A stretch of DNA of 37,947 nt from Smittium mucronatum (taxonomy: Eukaryota; Kickxellomycota; Harpellomycetes; Harpellales; Legeriomycetaceae), in NCBI GenBank assembly GCA_001953115.1, contig LSSL01000425.1, positions 1-37,947 of the forward strand, written 5' to 3'. Below are positions 1-11,200 of this stretch, piece by piece. Under the pieces are notes generated by a model. The model was not told the DNA's origin and ran no database searches. It saw nothing but the letters and a program-made list of their open reading frames with translations. The position numbers and the translations under genes were made by a program. The stretch's first letter is position 1; each line of letters starts with the position of its first letter.

Positions 1-339
1 ATTATCTTTTTTTGTGGTCATCAAAAATAAAAAACGATCTAATTAAAATCATTTTAAATGCCGCTTTAATTTAATTTGTCACATTTTAATTTGTATAGCT
101 TAAGAGAAAAATTAACCAAAATAAGCAGGGAAAAATTGAACAAAGTTTATAGCTGATTATGTAAAAAAGCTATATTCGGTAAAAACCACTCGAGTTCTGG
201 GAAAAATAAGGATAGATTGGGAATAGAAAAGTCTGATTTAAAAGTCATATCAAAATTATTTAACACAGAAATAAATGACATAATAGGCTTGGGAATTGGA
301 TAAATCTCCCAATAAACAAGTTTGATCCTTTAAAAAATG
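1..339. other. AT-rich stretch without a gene
   Basis: No frame stays open for a meaningful length on either strand and no repeat was recognised. It directly precedes the 22-bp tandem array. Confidence 0.5.
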
Positions 340-574
340 TTCGATTTTTATGAAAATAAGGTTCTACTGGTATGAAAAAATGGCTCTATTGTTATGAAAA
401 AAAGACTTTATTGGAATGAGAAAAAAATTCTATTGAAATGAAAAAAAAGTTCTGTTATTATGAAAAAAAGGTTCAATTGGTTTGGAAAAAAGATCATTTT
501 TCTGAAAAAGATATTCAATTGATTTGACAAAAAGATTTTTTTTTGAAAAAAAGGTTCCATAGATTCGGAAAACC
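340..574. repeat. 22-bp tandem repeat array, about 11 units
   Basis: Seven consecutive units of exactly 22 bp run from 340 to 493 (340, 362, 384, 406, 428, 450, 472), each close to TTCTATTGGTATGAAAAAAAGG. Four more units of 19-22 bp follow to about 574. Because 22 is not a multiple of 3, the array translates differently in each unit. The open frame across it on the minus strand (430-624) is a by-product of low stop content, not a gene. The array starts exactly where the ankyrin homology of the neighbouring pseudogene stops. Confidence 0.88.
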
Positions 575-898
575 CTGTAATAAAAACTTAATTGTGAGTA
601 GATAAGCCTTGGAATGACGTGCATTAATTAGAGCCTGAAAATTTTGGGCATTAACATTACAGCCCTTCTCGATCAGATATTGCATAACTTTTCTATTCCT
701 TTCTATTGAATAGGCTTTAATCAAAGCTGCGTCACTTTGGAAATTCGTGCTTGTGCAATTTGAAATTTGAAATTTGATAACTCCTAGATTTCCTATATGA
801 GAACGCGCATTGATTAAAGGTATTCCATTTTCAGTGTTTAAGTCTACTCCATTTTCAACTAAATGTTTTACAAAAAAAAAAATCCGCCTTTGGTGCAT
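515..898 (-). pseudogene. Copy 1 segment: last ankyrin repeats running into the tandem array
   Basis: This open segment has about three ankyrin units (HLVENGVDLNTENGIPLINA, then YLIEKGCNVNAQNFQALINA). The frame continues upstream as INALNSQKLIKACTKGG, shifted at an A/T homopolymer near 870-880, so the first Met is not a real start. After KAYLLTIKFLL the sequence enters the 22-bp array and the protein becomes low-complexity (LFFKKKS). The nucleotides at 575-660 closely match 22706-22790 in copy 2, where ankyrin coding carries on for another 300 bases. Confidence 0.7.
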
Positions 899-1015
899 GC
901 TTTTATTAATTTTTGTGAATTTAGAGCATTTATATTGTTTTTATTTACAGTAAAAAAGCTTAATAAATCGAAGTTGATAGTTATAGAGCTTACTCTAATC
1001 AATCCATGAATCTTT

Positions 1016-1621
1016 TTATAATATAAACAATTTTTTTTTTTCAAACGATAATAAATTTGGATTATTTTTATCTAGATTGTAACAGTTATTGATTAATTCC
1101 CTGAAATTCAGAATATTTAAGGCATCATCATCTCCAGTCATACATTTTATAATCCCAATTTTTTCTTCTATAAAATTATTATATATAGAAGTATGTACAT
1201 TTTGAGCGTTAAAATTAGCCCCATTTTCCACCAAATATTTTAAAATGGTTATTTTCTTTGTTTTACCGTGAAGTTTTAAAAAAAGACGATTAATTTGGGA
1301 ATATATGTCGTATTCAATTTCGATAAAATTATCCTCGATGCATTTATCATCCTCTAAAGAGCACAAGTTGTTCAATGCCTGTTCATTATGAGAGTCGATA
1401 TCAGCGCCATTTTGAACTAAATAATTTATTTTTTCAAGCCCCCATATATCAAGACAGGTATTGACTAACGCCTGTTCATTTTGAACATTTACGTCAGCAC
1501 CGTTCTCCACCAAATATTTTGCTATTATAAAGTCTCCGCATACCAAGCAGGAATCCATCAAAGCATTTCCGTTTTGAGCATTCAAATCAGCCCCATTTTT
1601 TACTAAATATTTTTTACATAC
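1016..1621 (-). pseudogene. Copy 1 segment: central ankyrin repeats
   Basis: The longest open stretch of this pseudogene. Coding homology extends upstream of the first Met (KYLVKNGADLNAQNGNAL is read from about 1612, in the same frame), so MNAQNG is mid-repeat and not an initiation site. Four repeats are visible, with the motifs KYLVENGADVNVQNEQALVN, NYLVQNGADIDSHNEQALNN and KYLVENGANFNAQN. One repeat carries a long insertion beginning CIEDNFIEIEYD. The equivalent repeat in copy 2 has an insertion beginning CIEDSSNEYP, so this oversized unit is ancestral. The C-terminal end (LLSFEKKKLFIL) drifts into AT-rich sequence. Confidence 0.72.
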
Positions 1622-1963
1622 CCATTTTTCCTACACTATTATATATGTTTAGCAAGATAATATCATTTCGGAAAACATCACCATAATAATATTCTTTTTT
1701 TTTCCAATGATATCAATCTCCCCCTTTCCAGAACAAGCTTGTATCAAGACTTGACCATTTTGATCGTTCACATCAGCGCCATTTTCTAACAAGTATTTAA
1801 TAGTTCATATTTTAACCATCCTAAAAATTTTTTTCTTTATATATTCAACATCTTTTTCAACTATATCAATATCTTAATCAGAGAATTGCTCGATTATTCG
1901 ATTTTCACCCTCTATAGAGCATATATTTATCAAAGTCTGTCCATCTTGGGAATTTAAATAGGC

Positions 1964-2425
1964 TCAAAACTCAACTAAATATTTAATATCATTAAAATTT
2001 CCTTCTTGAGGGCGTAGATTTATCAAAGCTTGGCCATTTTGAGAATTGATATACGGTCCGTTTTCTACTAAACATTCAATTGTTTCGAATCCGAAATTTC
2101 CAAAGCAAATGTTGACTAATGCCTGTACATTTTGAGCATTTACGTCTGCATTATTCTCTATCAAATATTCGATCTCGTAAAAATATTCGGTCCAATGTGT
2201 TAGTTTTATCAAAGCATCTCCATCTTGGTTTTTTATGTTAGCGTCGTTTTCTACCAAAAAACCAATGAATTCAATTCCACAGCCTGTGGAATAAATTTCA
2301 ATTAATGCCAGGTCTTTTTGGAAATTATTACATGAGCCAATTTGGGCCAGGTACTTGAAAAAATCAAAATTAGAAAATTTACAACACGATTTAAGAATAG
2401 AATTATCATATGTATTAAAATTCAC
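1964..2425 (-). pseudogene. Copy 1 segment: first ankyrin repeats
   Basis: About 150 residues with four to five ankyrin units. Recognisable parts are FLVENDANIKNQDGDALIKL, YLIENNADVNAQNVQALVNI and CLVENGPYINSQNGQALINL. Just below 1964 an in-frame stop ends the frame, and reading resumes with NSQDGQTLINICSLEGENR toward 1870. The Met at 2425 is not supported as a true start, because the middle domain precedes it upstream on the same strand. Confidence 0.72.
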
Positions 2426-3208
2426 CCCTTTATCTAAAAAAATTTGTTTTTTTCTAGATAGGCTCTATTTGAGCATGAAGTTGATAAAAATCTATTCAAT
2501 TGATATTTTCTAAGGTCTTCCAATTCTTTCAAATACCCACTTTTTTTAGATCCAAAGAAATGAAATATAATTCGGAAAAGCATAAAAAGATATCAAATAT
2601 TTGCTGGAGAGTTTCCATGCTGTAATCATTTTTAAAAATTATGTTTTCTAAGCTCTTTGAAAAAAAAATCTTTCATCTGAACATTTTTTGAAGATGAAAA
2701 AAATCCATTAGTTAAAAATAACTCGGATGATTTTAATTTTTTAGTTCGAACACACATCAGAAAAAGTTTCGTGTCTACTAAATAATTTGCATTTGGGTAT
2801 TTCATATTAATGTGTGATAAAAATTCAGCGTTATCCGACGAAATTTACAACAGTATCCCGTATTTCAAAATAGAATATTTTTTGATATGAATTTGGTTAT
2901 GTAGTCAAAAATTTCGGTGTAATTTTTTTGTAAAAATTTGTTTAATAAAACTATATTTAAAAAAATAAGGTCTGCAACCGTTTATATACTGAAATTTCAT
3001 AGCATCAACACTTTCCCATTCAATCGATTTTTTTAAAAAAAATTTGGGACGTATTTTCACTCTTAGGCAATTGGTTTTTACCCATTATATAATCGATGGG
3101 TCTTCATTCCTAAAGATCGAAATTAATTCTATATCATTTAAATTTCCAAAATCCGCCCCTTTGGACTTGAATTATTCTAAAGTTTTACTGCAGAGCATTA
3201 CACTGCCG

Positions 3209-3541
3209 TTAAAAGATTTTTGTTTTTTTAATAACCTTAAAACCATTTTCACTTAGCAGATAAATAATGTCCACTCTATTCCTTTGTATCATCTTTTCCA
3301 ATCCATACCAATAAACATAATTCATTTTAGGTATTACACGACTTTCAATTCTATTAATTTGATGAATATAAATATTTTTGTTTGGAACGATTTTGTGAGA
3401 ATTTAATATTTTATTCAAAATATCATAATCCAAATTTGTTAACGCAATGTTAAAGAGTCTGCCGTTATTCTTGTACAAAAATATTATGGCGTTAAAACCA
3501 TCTCTTATCTTCCGAAATTGAATAAATTTATTTTTAAGCAA
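3209..3541 (-). pseudogene. Copy 1 segment: middle domain before the ankyrin array
   Basis: This stretch of about 110 residues has no domain I recognise, but it is conserved in copy 2. FNIALTNLDYDILNKIL here matches DLALTTLDYFILESIL at about 24530-24480. YGLEKMIQRNRVDIIYLLSE matches KGLKRIVKENKQDLLVLL. Conservation of both sequence and order supports a real ancestral coding region. Further decayed coding continues to about 2430, for example EFLSHINMKYPNANYLVD, which matches MFLSHINKKYSGLDDLFD in copy 2. Confidence 0.65.
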
Positions 3542-3622
3542 TCGTAAATATACTCAGTAACGTTATATTTTTGAACTCAAACAAAATATTTGGCATAAAT
3601 TCTACAGAAAAAGACATGCCTC

Positions 3623-3910
3623 TTAGAATTGCAAGATGAAATAACTTTTGGCTGATTTAATATATGTTGCGTCATCTTTTATCAGTCTAATCAATAAATT
3701 ATCGTCTTTAAAAATTTCTTTGAATTTAAACGGCAGACCTTTGATGTAATCAAATACCATATTTTTCCCAAAATGCAACATGAAAAATCTCGAACGAACT
3801 TTTGTTGATTTGGAGATATAATGGATCTTTTTTGATACTAGTATCTTATTTGGATTCTGGGATAGGATGAATACAGTCTCCAAAATCTCGTAAGGTAAAA
3901 TTTTATACAA
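3623..3910 (-). pseudogene. Copy 1 segment: F-box-like N-terminus
   Basis: It begins MYKILPYEILETVFILSQNP and continues LVSKKIHYISKSTKVRSRFF then MLHFGKNMVFDYIKG. The LPxEIL start, a hydrophobic helix, an NP turn and an LVSKxxHxIS helix follow the F-box pattern, although no profile match could be computed. Copy 2 has the same features at 25000-24830 (MPSEIPE, VRSGFFMLYFGKKNIFDF). The Met at 3910 is the most likely ancestral start, because homology between the copies begins there. Confidence 0.6.
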
Positions 3911-3925
3911 AGTTTTTCAACTTGG

Positions 3926-5429
3926 TAAAAATATTAATTCTTTGAAATAGTTTTTGATAAAAAATTCCAACGAAAGATTGCTTATATATTTGATTATTTC
4001 AAAAAAAAAGGTATTTTTTGATTTTAAGCTAGAACTTGTAGGAATCTTGAATAATTAGGTGATTCGATCTAGATGAATTTTTATCTAATATTTTGGCACA
4101 TTATATTCTAATAATACAAACAATATATTTAGTAAAAATTGAATTTTTTTTTGAAAATTAATCTATAACAGCTTTTTTAACATATTATTTTTTTTAAATA
4201 ATGTCATACAAATTCATCATAATATTCAAATATTAGGTTAATAATTATGAATTAAAAGGCTAGAGAAAAACAGTTATCTGGGAATATGTATTATTAGACT
4301 TATTTTAGAAAGATAAAGGTTAAATTATACGTTTAATCATAAATCTTTATTGGAAAAAAATTGCGATAAGTACTATTTATATATATTAAAAACAGGTTTT
4401 TTATATGGCAATAAGTCTTTATGCACACTTAGGGAAATAAAGAAATATTTTGAAATCTGATCCCTAAATTTTTCCAAAAATCTCAATTATCAGTGTTTTT
4501 TTTTTCAAAGCACCTTACATATAGCAAATGCAAATGTGTTTAAATTTTAATTTATTAATAGCTTTATATGTTTATTTCTATATATAATAATATTTTCAAA
4601 TCGATTTATCCAATAATAAACCAAATCTTACCACATTTAACTTCAATGAAAATTATCCCATATATAAATATAAACAATAATATTATTCTCGCTAAATATA
4701 GTCTACTATGATACATATTGATAAAGTTGAAAATTTACCCGAAATCTTGAAAAAACTAGTAAAAGTTCTATGCATAAAATTTTGATCTTATAATAATCAT
4801 TTAAACCTGTTCATCGGTGTTAAGAATCAAAAATTGTACTGGGTTTTTATCCATTTTCAATTGAGCCACACTACGTTTTGCTTAATCTTTTCTCACTAAT
4901 AATTAGATAAATTCACTTTTTTTTAGTGATTATATTTGTTAAAAATTAACCATTTTTACTAGGAACATCCGCTTTAAATTTAGTAAGTAAATGCTGAATA
5001 ATTAGGTGAAATCTCATGTAGGTTAAATATCCTTAAACCATGAAAAATTATAGAAGATCTTTAAAACACTTTTATCCAAAAAACCTCTGTATTAAAAAAA
5101 AATTATTACATATAAAATAATTTTTCTAAGCATTTATTAGATCCGATATTTTTATACTATTATCGATTTAAGCCCGTATTTTACTTTTTTCAGTAAAAAA
5201 TACTGTGTCCAAGATGTGTCAAATTTATTTAGCCTTTATCTTTCCAGAAGAATGTGGCATTTTATATTACTACATGTATTTTTTCCCCAATCTAATAAAC
5301 TTAAAACTCATTATTTCAAATTATGATCTGTGGAATTTTTTTTTAACTGCAAATAATCAAAAAATATTCATCTGGAGGGATAAGAGTTAAAAAAGATAAA
5401 TGTGATAAATTATTATATCTATTGAGTTC
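3926..5429. other. AT-rich intergenic stretch
   Basis: No supported gene. The short open frame 5205-5390 (plus) lies in the same direction as the decayed gene that follows and could be its 5' part, but nothing shows this. The motif AATAATTAGGTGA occurs near 4050 and 4995, and a similar AATAATTAGGT occurs near 5663. It may be a fragment of a dispersed repeat. Confidence 0.4.
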
Positions 5430-5993
5430 TAAATTAAACCCTGCGTAAAAAAAAACATCGTAAACCCGATATTATATTTTCCCTTATTGGTAATACACAT
5501 CTCAATTCAAAATAAACTTGTCCAATACCCCTGTTTGATAAAACCGAAGCCCTTTTATTTTATTTCATTAGATGACAAGTTCAATAAGCTGATTTATTTA
5601 AATAAGGTGGATTTTCTTCTAATTAAAACATCTTTATCAAAAAAAAGTATGCCAGAATAAAATAATTAGGTATTCTGATAATCCACTGGATGTAATTTTA
5701 TATGGAATTTATACTAAGATTTCAGTTTTAATTTCTGCAAATTGTTCTGTTTCGAAAATAGGATGCATCTCAATATAATGGTTTAATCGAAAAAAACACA
5801 TATTTAACAATATAAAGCACATTTTTCAAAATAGTATCTAAACAAATTGGAGGCAGATGTTAAGTTTTATTTAATTAAAATATTATGAACGTAATGGAAA
5901 CGTGACAGAAAACCTTTTCGCTCAATTGGAAAAATGGGGTAAAAAACTGTCTTTCAATAACGGAATAAGGTACTGGTTTTATAGGAAATGAAA
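5430..5993 (+). pseudogene. Decayed gene of unknown family, copy 1
   Basis: A frame without a Met is open for about 75 codons up to a TAA near 5658 (it contains KLVQYPCLIKPKPFYFISL and NKLIYLNKVDFLLIKTSLSK). It then continues after a one-base shift as NKIIRYSDNPLDVILYGIYT and ISVLISANCSVSKIGCISI. The same frame, with stops, reaches QLEKWGKKLSFNNGIRYWFY before a TGA near 5991. The part from about 5571 to 5840 has an inverted homologue at 16075-16345. There the same residues are kept (NKLFYLNKVDFLPTKTFLSK), with the frameshift at the same place, so the coding break may predate duplication or lie at a shared weak spot. I do not recognise the family. Confidence 0.5.
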
Positions 5994-7380
5994 CCTAATT
6001 AATTTTACCATTAATGAAATGATAATAAATAAATTGAATATAGTAAATAAGATAAGTAACTAGACGAAAAGTGATAACTGATAAGGAGAAATAGATAAAA
6101 AGTGTAATATTAGAAGGAAAATCAATCCATAATTATGTTTCACAAATCTATCATTTCAAAAGGAACAGAAAAAATAGAAAATACTCTTTGAGTTCACATA
6201 AAACCAATAGTATTTTATAGCAAAACAGTACATTTTTATCAAAATATACTCACATAAACATAATATTTATAAACGCATAGTATAATTGGCATATATTACA
6301 CTTATAATACGTGCTTTTTTTTTTCTGTGCAGTATTAATTGGAGTTATTAAAAAATATATAAAACTAAAAAAAATAAAAACTAATATCAATTTTCAAAAA
6401 TATTTCGAGATGATATCAGTCGTATAAATAAATGGTGAGTTTGGGTTAATATCTTGAAGTGAATTCTGAAAAAGCTAAGCGAAAAATATGAATAAGCTTA
6501 ATTTACCATTAGAGAAATTATCTTAATTATATACTCATAAATTTAAAATCCTCCAATTAATAAAGAAATCTCTATTTATATCAAAATAGTTGGACACTCA
6601 TTCTTTATAAACAGTTTGTGTTATTATGGGAGAAAAATTACGTAAATTATTATTTAAAATAAACAACGTTGTACTATTTAAATTTATTAGCGAAAAAAAA
6701 TTAAATGCAAGATTTATTTATAATAAGCAAAATATGAGTGGTTTTATATGGCTATTTCGAAATAATCCAGATTTTCCTTAACAACATAACCCATATAAAA
6801 AAAAGCTACATTTTATCATTATTCATTATTCATAATTCATAATTAAATATCTTATATAAAATATATTAAAAATTTTATCCAATTAAAAATAAACTATGAA
6901 GAGATAAATGTTTAAAAAACATAGTAATTTCTTTTGAGCATATTGTATTTTTTATTTTTAGCGTCTCTCGGTTTGAAATTTGAATATTAAACGCGAAAAA
7001 AAAAGTTTCACGAAAAATTCAATCACTAGCTTTAATATTCAGGGTATTTAGTTCTTGAAAAGATATATTTGTGGTTTTTAATAAACTGAAATAATTTCCA
7101 TTTCGAGAAACATAAAAAAAAAATAGTGGCTTTTTTGCGATTTCGAAATTGCGCGTGTAAAAATAATTAATATTATTACTTTTTAATGGAATATCTCTCC
7201 TATAATTTGAATTATCTGGATTTATTTGAAATCTCTGGAATTATTTTTAATATATATAATACGATCTATTTTTTCATATACATTTTTTTTTATTTTAATC
7301 AATTAAAATACCATATAGTTTTAGCTATATTAGAAGCTTGACAGATTACCCTTTTAAATCCAATTAAAATTGATTACATA
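5994..7380. other. AT-rich intergenic stretch
   Basis: No supported gene. An imperfect 16-bp palindrome centred on TCGA (GCGATTTCGAAATTGC) lies near 7137-7152, about 230 bases upstream of the transposase relic. It could be a relic of a binding site or chance. Confidence 0.4.
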
Positions 7381-7731
7381 ATGCAATCACAAAGCAAAAC
7401 AATTCCAGTTGATAAGTACAGGGATGAAAAAAATTGCTTCGATTTGGAATTTTCTTTGTCAACAATCCAATATGTCCAATATTTTAGTGATTATGAGTCC
7501 CATGAGCCTAAATATTACAATGATGTATCCCAAACCCCAAACACTATTTATTTTCTAACCGGATTCACTATAAATGAATTCGATGAAATTTATTTAGTTC
7601 GCGAAAATTTTTTAATTAAAGCTGGCATGAAAAGGGGGAGAAAGTCCAAATTAGCTCCTAAGAATAAACTGCTTAAACTTATGACCCATCTGAGAAACTA
7701 TTTGAAATTCGATAAATTAGGGAGATATTAA
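7381..7731 (+). pseudogene. DDE_Tnp_4 transposase, N-terminal open segment
   Basis: The first 116 codons remain open from the likely original ATG (MQSQSKTIPVDKY). TGFTINEFDEIYLV, then RGRKSKLAPKNKLLKLMTHL and NYLKFDKL fit the helical DNA-binding N-terminus that precedes the DDE domain in this family. A TAA at 7729 ends the frame where family members continue with a further helix. Confidence 0.7.
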
Positions 7732-8293
7732 GATATTTCTGGCCTTGAGATTAATAATATTTTTAATTTGAAGGTTTAAATAGCAAGAGAGTCGCCACTC
7801 AAACATTGCTTGTGTCCTTTAAAAAAGGATGCCCAGTTAGCCAAATCAATAAAAATTTATAAAATCAAAGAATTATCTTTAATTATTGGCTGACTGTTTT
7901 ATTTATAAACATACCATCCGGATTGTTTCAGGATGAAAAGCCGTTTTTCATTGAAAAAAAACCATATATATTGTGTTAAGAGAGATATAACATTTATTAC
8001 CGATGGAAGATGTAATTTAATAAGCCCCACAGTTGAGTTTTCTGTACAAGAATACCAGTTAATAGAAAGATGAAGCATATATACAGGGAATTTTTTAAAA
8101 AATCACCCGGGGATTATAGAATTTAAGACGAGTTGGGTCATAAAGAATGCGCCATAATGGCAGATAAAGGTTGTGTGGGATTGGAAAAAATATTTATAAT
8201 TGATTTAACTCAGAAAAAAAGTAGAAAAATTGTGATAGAAAATCTCAAAATAATGCAACTGATAGTTCTCAAAAAGGATTAGGCTTCTCAAAT

Positions 8294-8596
8294 TTGGAAT
8301 ATACAGTTGAAAAAATATCAAATAATCACGGCGAAAGAATTGTTTTTGAGAATGTTTTTGGGGGATTAAAGTGCATTTTTAAGGCAATGAGAGACGCCTG
8401 TGGGGGATATATTGATAGCATAGAATTTTTAATTAATTTATGTGCGACTTTAACAAATCTAAGTATATTCGATTCACCTATAAGAACTGAAAATATAAAG
8501 CATTATGACTCAATAAGGATGAAGGAGATCTCTATTTATAAAAAAAAGATCGAAAGAAAAATTATTTACAAAGCTAACAAGAATAAAAATATATGA
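8294..8596 (+). pseudogene. DDE_Tnp_4 transposase, C-terminal open segment
   Basis: The segment carries the catalytic Glu region (VFENVFGGLKCIF), then MRDACGG and LCATLTNLSIFDSPIR. This ends in the LTNxxIxxxPLR-type close common in the family. The Met at the left edge is internal: the same frame reads QKGLGFSNLEYTVEKIS upstream. The tail YKKKIERKIIYK is basic. Confidence 0.7.
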
Positions 8597-9189
8597 TTAC
8601 GAAGAATGTATTTGAATTCTTCAAAAAATGACAAAAGCACATATATTTCCAGCAAAAGAAGATTTTTAGGAGAAAAAAAACATCATCATATTTAGAGCCA
8701 GAAATAAGTGACTTTGAATTAACTGTAATATAAGCTCTGTTATTAAAAATACGATTCAAATTATTTTTACTATTGATATCAAAATAAATATTATCGAATA
8801 AGGATGATTTATAACCCTTTAAAAAATTTTAGTGAAATTTTTAGTATAAAAGGTGTAAATAATTACTAAAAATTCAATCTCTTTTTTTTGTTTTCTCATT
8901 CAATTTGTATTTTATTTTTTCCAGTTCATATCATCTTAAGATATAAGCAGTTATTTGTAATTATAATTGGATTTGACTTTTATAAAACTATCTACTTTAA
9001 TATGATATTATACTAAATAAGAAAAATTAATTTAACTAGATAAAATCAACAATCAATAAAAGATCAAATTATAAATGGATAGTTTTTAGGAATTGAAATT
9101 TTAGCAAAAAAAGAAAAGGTATTTCGCTTACATTCAGTTTTTCGAATAGCAATTAAAAAAACCCTTAGTTTTATTATGTTTATATAACC
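8597..9189. other. AT-rich stretch without a gene
   Basis: Nothing coding was recognised. The short minus-strand open frame at 8574-8759 has no features and is judged spurious. Confidence 0.4.
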
Positions 9190-9350
9190 ATGCTGCAAAA
9201 AATTATTTTAGATGATGCAATTCCTGATTTATTTAAAAGAATTATACTTTTTCTAATATAAAATCCTAAAGAATTAGAATTAGTAAGTTTAAGCGTATAA
9301 TAACATTAATTTATCGAGATTTATATAAATAAATCTTTTTATAGTTTAAC
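9190..9350 (+). pseudogene. F-box-like N-terminal relic
   Basis: From an ATG at 9190 the frame reads MLQKIILDDAIPDLFKRIIL, then FLI, a TAA, and NPKELELVSLSV. The pattern of an IP/LP start, hydrophobic helix, NP turn and LVS helix parallels the N-termini of the two ankyrin pseudogenes (LPYEILETVFILSQNP, then LVSKKIHYIS). The TAA replaces the residue before NPK, which is Q in the related copy. No ankyrin repeats follow. This is a short match and may be coincidental. Confidence 0.35.
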
Positions 9351-10274
9351 ATAGCATAACTTTCGATTCATTTTATGTACGCCATAAAGCTTAATTTTTT
9401 CGAAATAACCCAACAAATATTAATCGATTAAATTAAATTCGAAATCTGATCTTGATTCTACTATTTGAATCCAGTAAACTTTATCTTAACTATATTATCA
9501 TAATTTTTCTTTTTTATTTCTCTTTTATTCTAGCACTCAAAAATTTAAATAAAATATGATTCATAGTGTCAATTAAAAACTGTTTTTACTGATAAATGTT
9601 ATTATCTCTTTGGATTTTAAATTTTATTGTGGAAATATAAAATTTAAAAATTTGTTCAATTTAATTTTGCCAATTCGAACTTCAGCTTCATATATTAATA
9701 TTATAGAGGAAATGAATAAAAAAATTAAATTTTGTTCATTTTTGTGTTGTATTTTTAGTTGAAAAGTATCTAAATTACCAATTTAAAGTCAATTGAAATA
9801 TTCCATGCTCTAAATATAGGAGGTGTTAAGTATAAATAAAACATTAAAAAATTCGTCAGTTAGCATATTAATAATGAATAGTCGGATGAAAAAAATAAAT
9901 TCATGAATCAAGTTTCTGAATAGAAAAAGGGGTTTTTTTAGATTTATTTTAATTTTATCTCTTAAGGGTTCCTTTTTTTATCTGAATATGCTATTAGATT
10001 ATAAGGTTTGCATATTTAAAAGCTATTTTTTTCGGCCCAATTTATCAATGATAAGTTTAAAATTTTTTATTCGAATTCAATCTTAGAGTTTTTCCCGAAG
10101 TTTTTGAAACTTAAGTTTATATTAAGTATATTTCACATTAAAAAACGAAAATCCAAAATTAGCTTATATATGACTAAAATTTTCTGTTTTAATTATAAAA
10201 GATTCGCTTGTAATTGAAAAAAGGCATGTCTAGCTATAATTTTAAAATTTTGTCTATTTTATTTTATTTTAGGT
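9351..10274. other. AT-rich stretch without a gene
   Basis: No coding frame or repeat structure was recognised between the F-box-like relic and the left arm of the MULE. Confidence 0.4.
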
Positions 10275-10440
10275 TAGCTGATAAAAATCAGTCAATATGT
10301 TGAAAACGTATCAAATTGTGCCAAAATCAGTCAGATCAGCCAAATTTCTGCCAAATTGTACTATAATCGGTCAATATAGCCAAATGAATCAAATTAATGT
10401 TTCACCTAATAAAAATATGAACAATTTTATATTTTAAAAA
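10275..10440. repeat. MULE 1 left terminal inverted repeat with 39-bp subrepeats
   Basis: Three imperfect units of about 39 bp follow each other: AAAATCAGTCAATATG..., AAAATCAGTCAGATCAGCC... and ATAATCGGTCAATATAGCC..., each ending in a CAAATT block. They pair with the right arm at 13560-13720. Confidence 0.6.
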
Positions 10441-10991
10441 AGCACCCTAAACATTATCAGACCAATAAATAAAGATAAATATCACTACTTAAAAAAATTG
10501 GTTTTTTGAATAAAAAATATGTAATAATAAAAATATGCCAATAAAACGTTTTTATAGATCTATAAATATTCATTAAGTAGAAAAATATTTTCCCAAATAT
10601 TGAGAAAAATATAGAGATCTAAAAGTTTCTTAATAGGTATCCATTATTTACAAACCTAAATTTCGTTATATTTTAAATTTAGGAGAACTATATAAAAAAT
10701 CAATTAGCATTTAATTCTCATAAAAAAATAACTCCAAATTTCTATCAAAACATGAAAATCAAATCCAAATCGGAGTATGGCGACAATAAAAAAATAAATA
10801 CTAAATAATTAAAGCTTAATAAAAAGTAAGGATAAATGGCCGCATTTTTTCGACGAATATTCCTGACAGCCTCTAGGTAATCGAAAAGGTAAGAATGTAC
10901 CTAAAAACTATATAAATGATAATTAAATACCAAATGTCATTTTTATATTTTAGAAAGTAAAGGTATATAGTGTGGAAGCTTGCCATATGAC

Positions 10992-11112
10992 NNNNNNNNN
11001 NNNNNNNNNNNNNNNNNNNNNNNNNNNNNNNNNNNNNNNNNNNNNNNNNNNNNNNNNNNNNNNNNNNNNNNNNNNNNNNNNNNNNNNNNNNNNNNNNNNN
11101 NNNNNNNNNNNN
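10992..11112. other. Assembly gap (121 N)
   Basis: A run of 121 undetermined bases interrupts a minus-strand ORF that starts at 11200. The true length of the gap is unknown, so the frame across it cannot be trusted. Confidence 0.99.
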
Positions 11113-11200
11113 GCTCAGGATTGTTCTCAATGTTCGGGTTGTTAAGCTGGGGGTAAAAGTCTCGGGAACCGGAGGATTGGTTGAAATTTATGTTACTCAT
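11113..11200 (-). CDS. 5' end of an unrecognised ORF, cut by the assembly gap
   Basis: The first ATG is at 11198-11200; an upstream GTG at 11221 is in frame but unlikely to initiate. It reads MSNINFNQSSGSRDFYPQLN then NPNIENNPE before entering the gap. The composition is Asn/Ser/Pro-rich and polar. Base composition here and at 11150-11460 is clearly less AT-rich than the surroundings. A TATATATATATTTA tract at 11229-11242 is suitably placed for a TATA box. Beyond the gap, one frame could end near 10943 with LPHYIPLLSKI, but this depends on gap length. No family is recognised. It lies inside MULE 1, on the same strand as and downstream of the transposase. Confidence 0.4.

Larger units (their letters stand above)
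575..3925 (-). pseudogene. F-box-like/ankyrin-repeat protein pseudogene, copy 1
   Basis: Read on the minus strand from about 3910, this is one long decayed gene of roughly 1,100 codons. It has an F-box-like N-terminus (LPYEILETVFILSQNP), a middle region without obvious motifs, then a long run of ankyrin repeats. The repeat consensus is unusual: units read like NAQNGQALINAC followed by an amphipathic stretch ending KYLVENGADV, so the classical TPLHxAA turn is replaced by QALINAC. Stops and frameshifts break it throughout, several at homopolymer runs. Ankyrin arrays are protein-binding scaffolds, and F-box/ankyrin proteins commonly act as substrate adaptors of SCF ubiquitin ligases; that role for the ancestor is inference. 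The copy at 21787-24999 is homologous over its whole length, in the same domain order and on the same strand. The 3' end is truncated by the 22-bp array. Confidence 0.8.
7381..8596 (+). pseudogene. DDE_Tnp_4 (Harbinger/IS5-like) transposase pseudogene
   Basis: About 400 codons of a cut-and-paste transposase are recoverable across several frames. The order is an N-terminal helix-turn-helix-like region, then the broken middle with PSGLFQDEKPFF and ITFITDGRCNLISPTVEF, then MADKGCVGLEKIFIIDLTQK, and finally ERIVFENVFGGLKCIFKAMR. MADKG and VFENVFG match the second Asp and the Glu regions of the DDE_Tnp_4 catalytic triad (families with DKGY and VENxFGxLK). The expected first Asp sits in the badly broken part near 7890-7915 (read ADCFIY). 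It is interrupted by several stops and frameshifts, so it cannot make active enzyme. No terminal inverted repeats were identified around it. Family-level assignment is fairly secure; the exact superfamily is not. Confidence 0.8.

Noticed and set aside
340..574. CRISPR array
   Set aside because: Units are contiguous 22-mers without spacers, in eukaryotic context with no cas genes.
4709..4790. Another F-box-like start (MIHIDKVENLPEILKKLVKV)
   Set aside because: After the LPEIL word nothing follows the pattern of the other copies; LPxIL is easily met by chance in AT-rich DNA.
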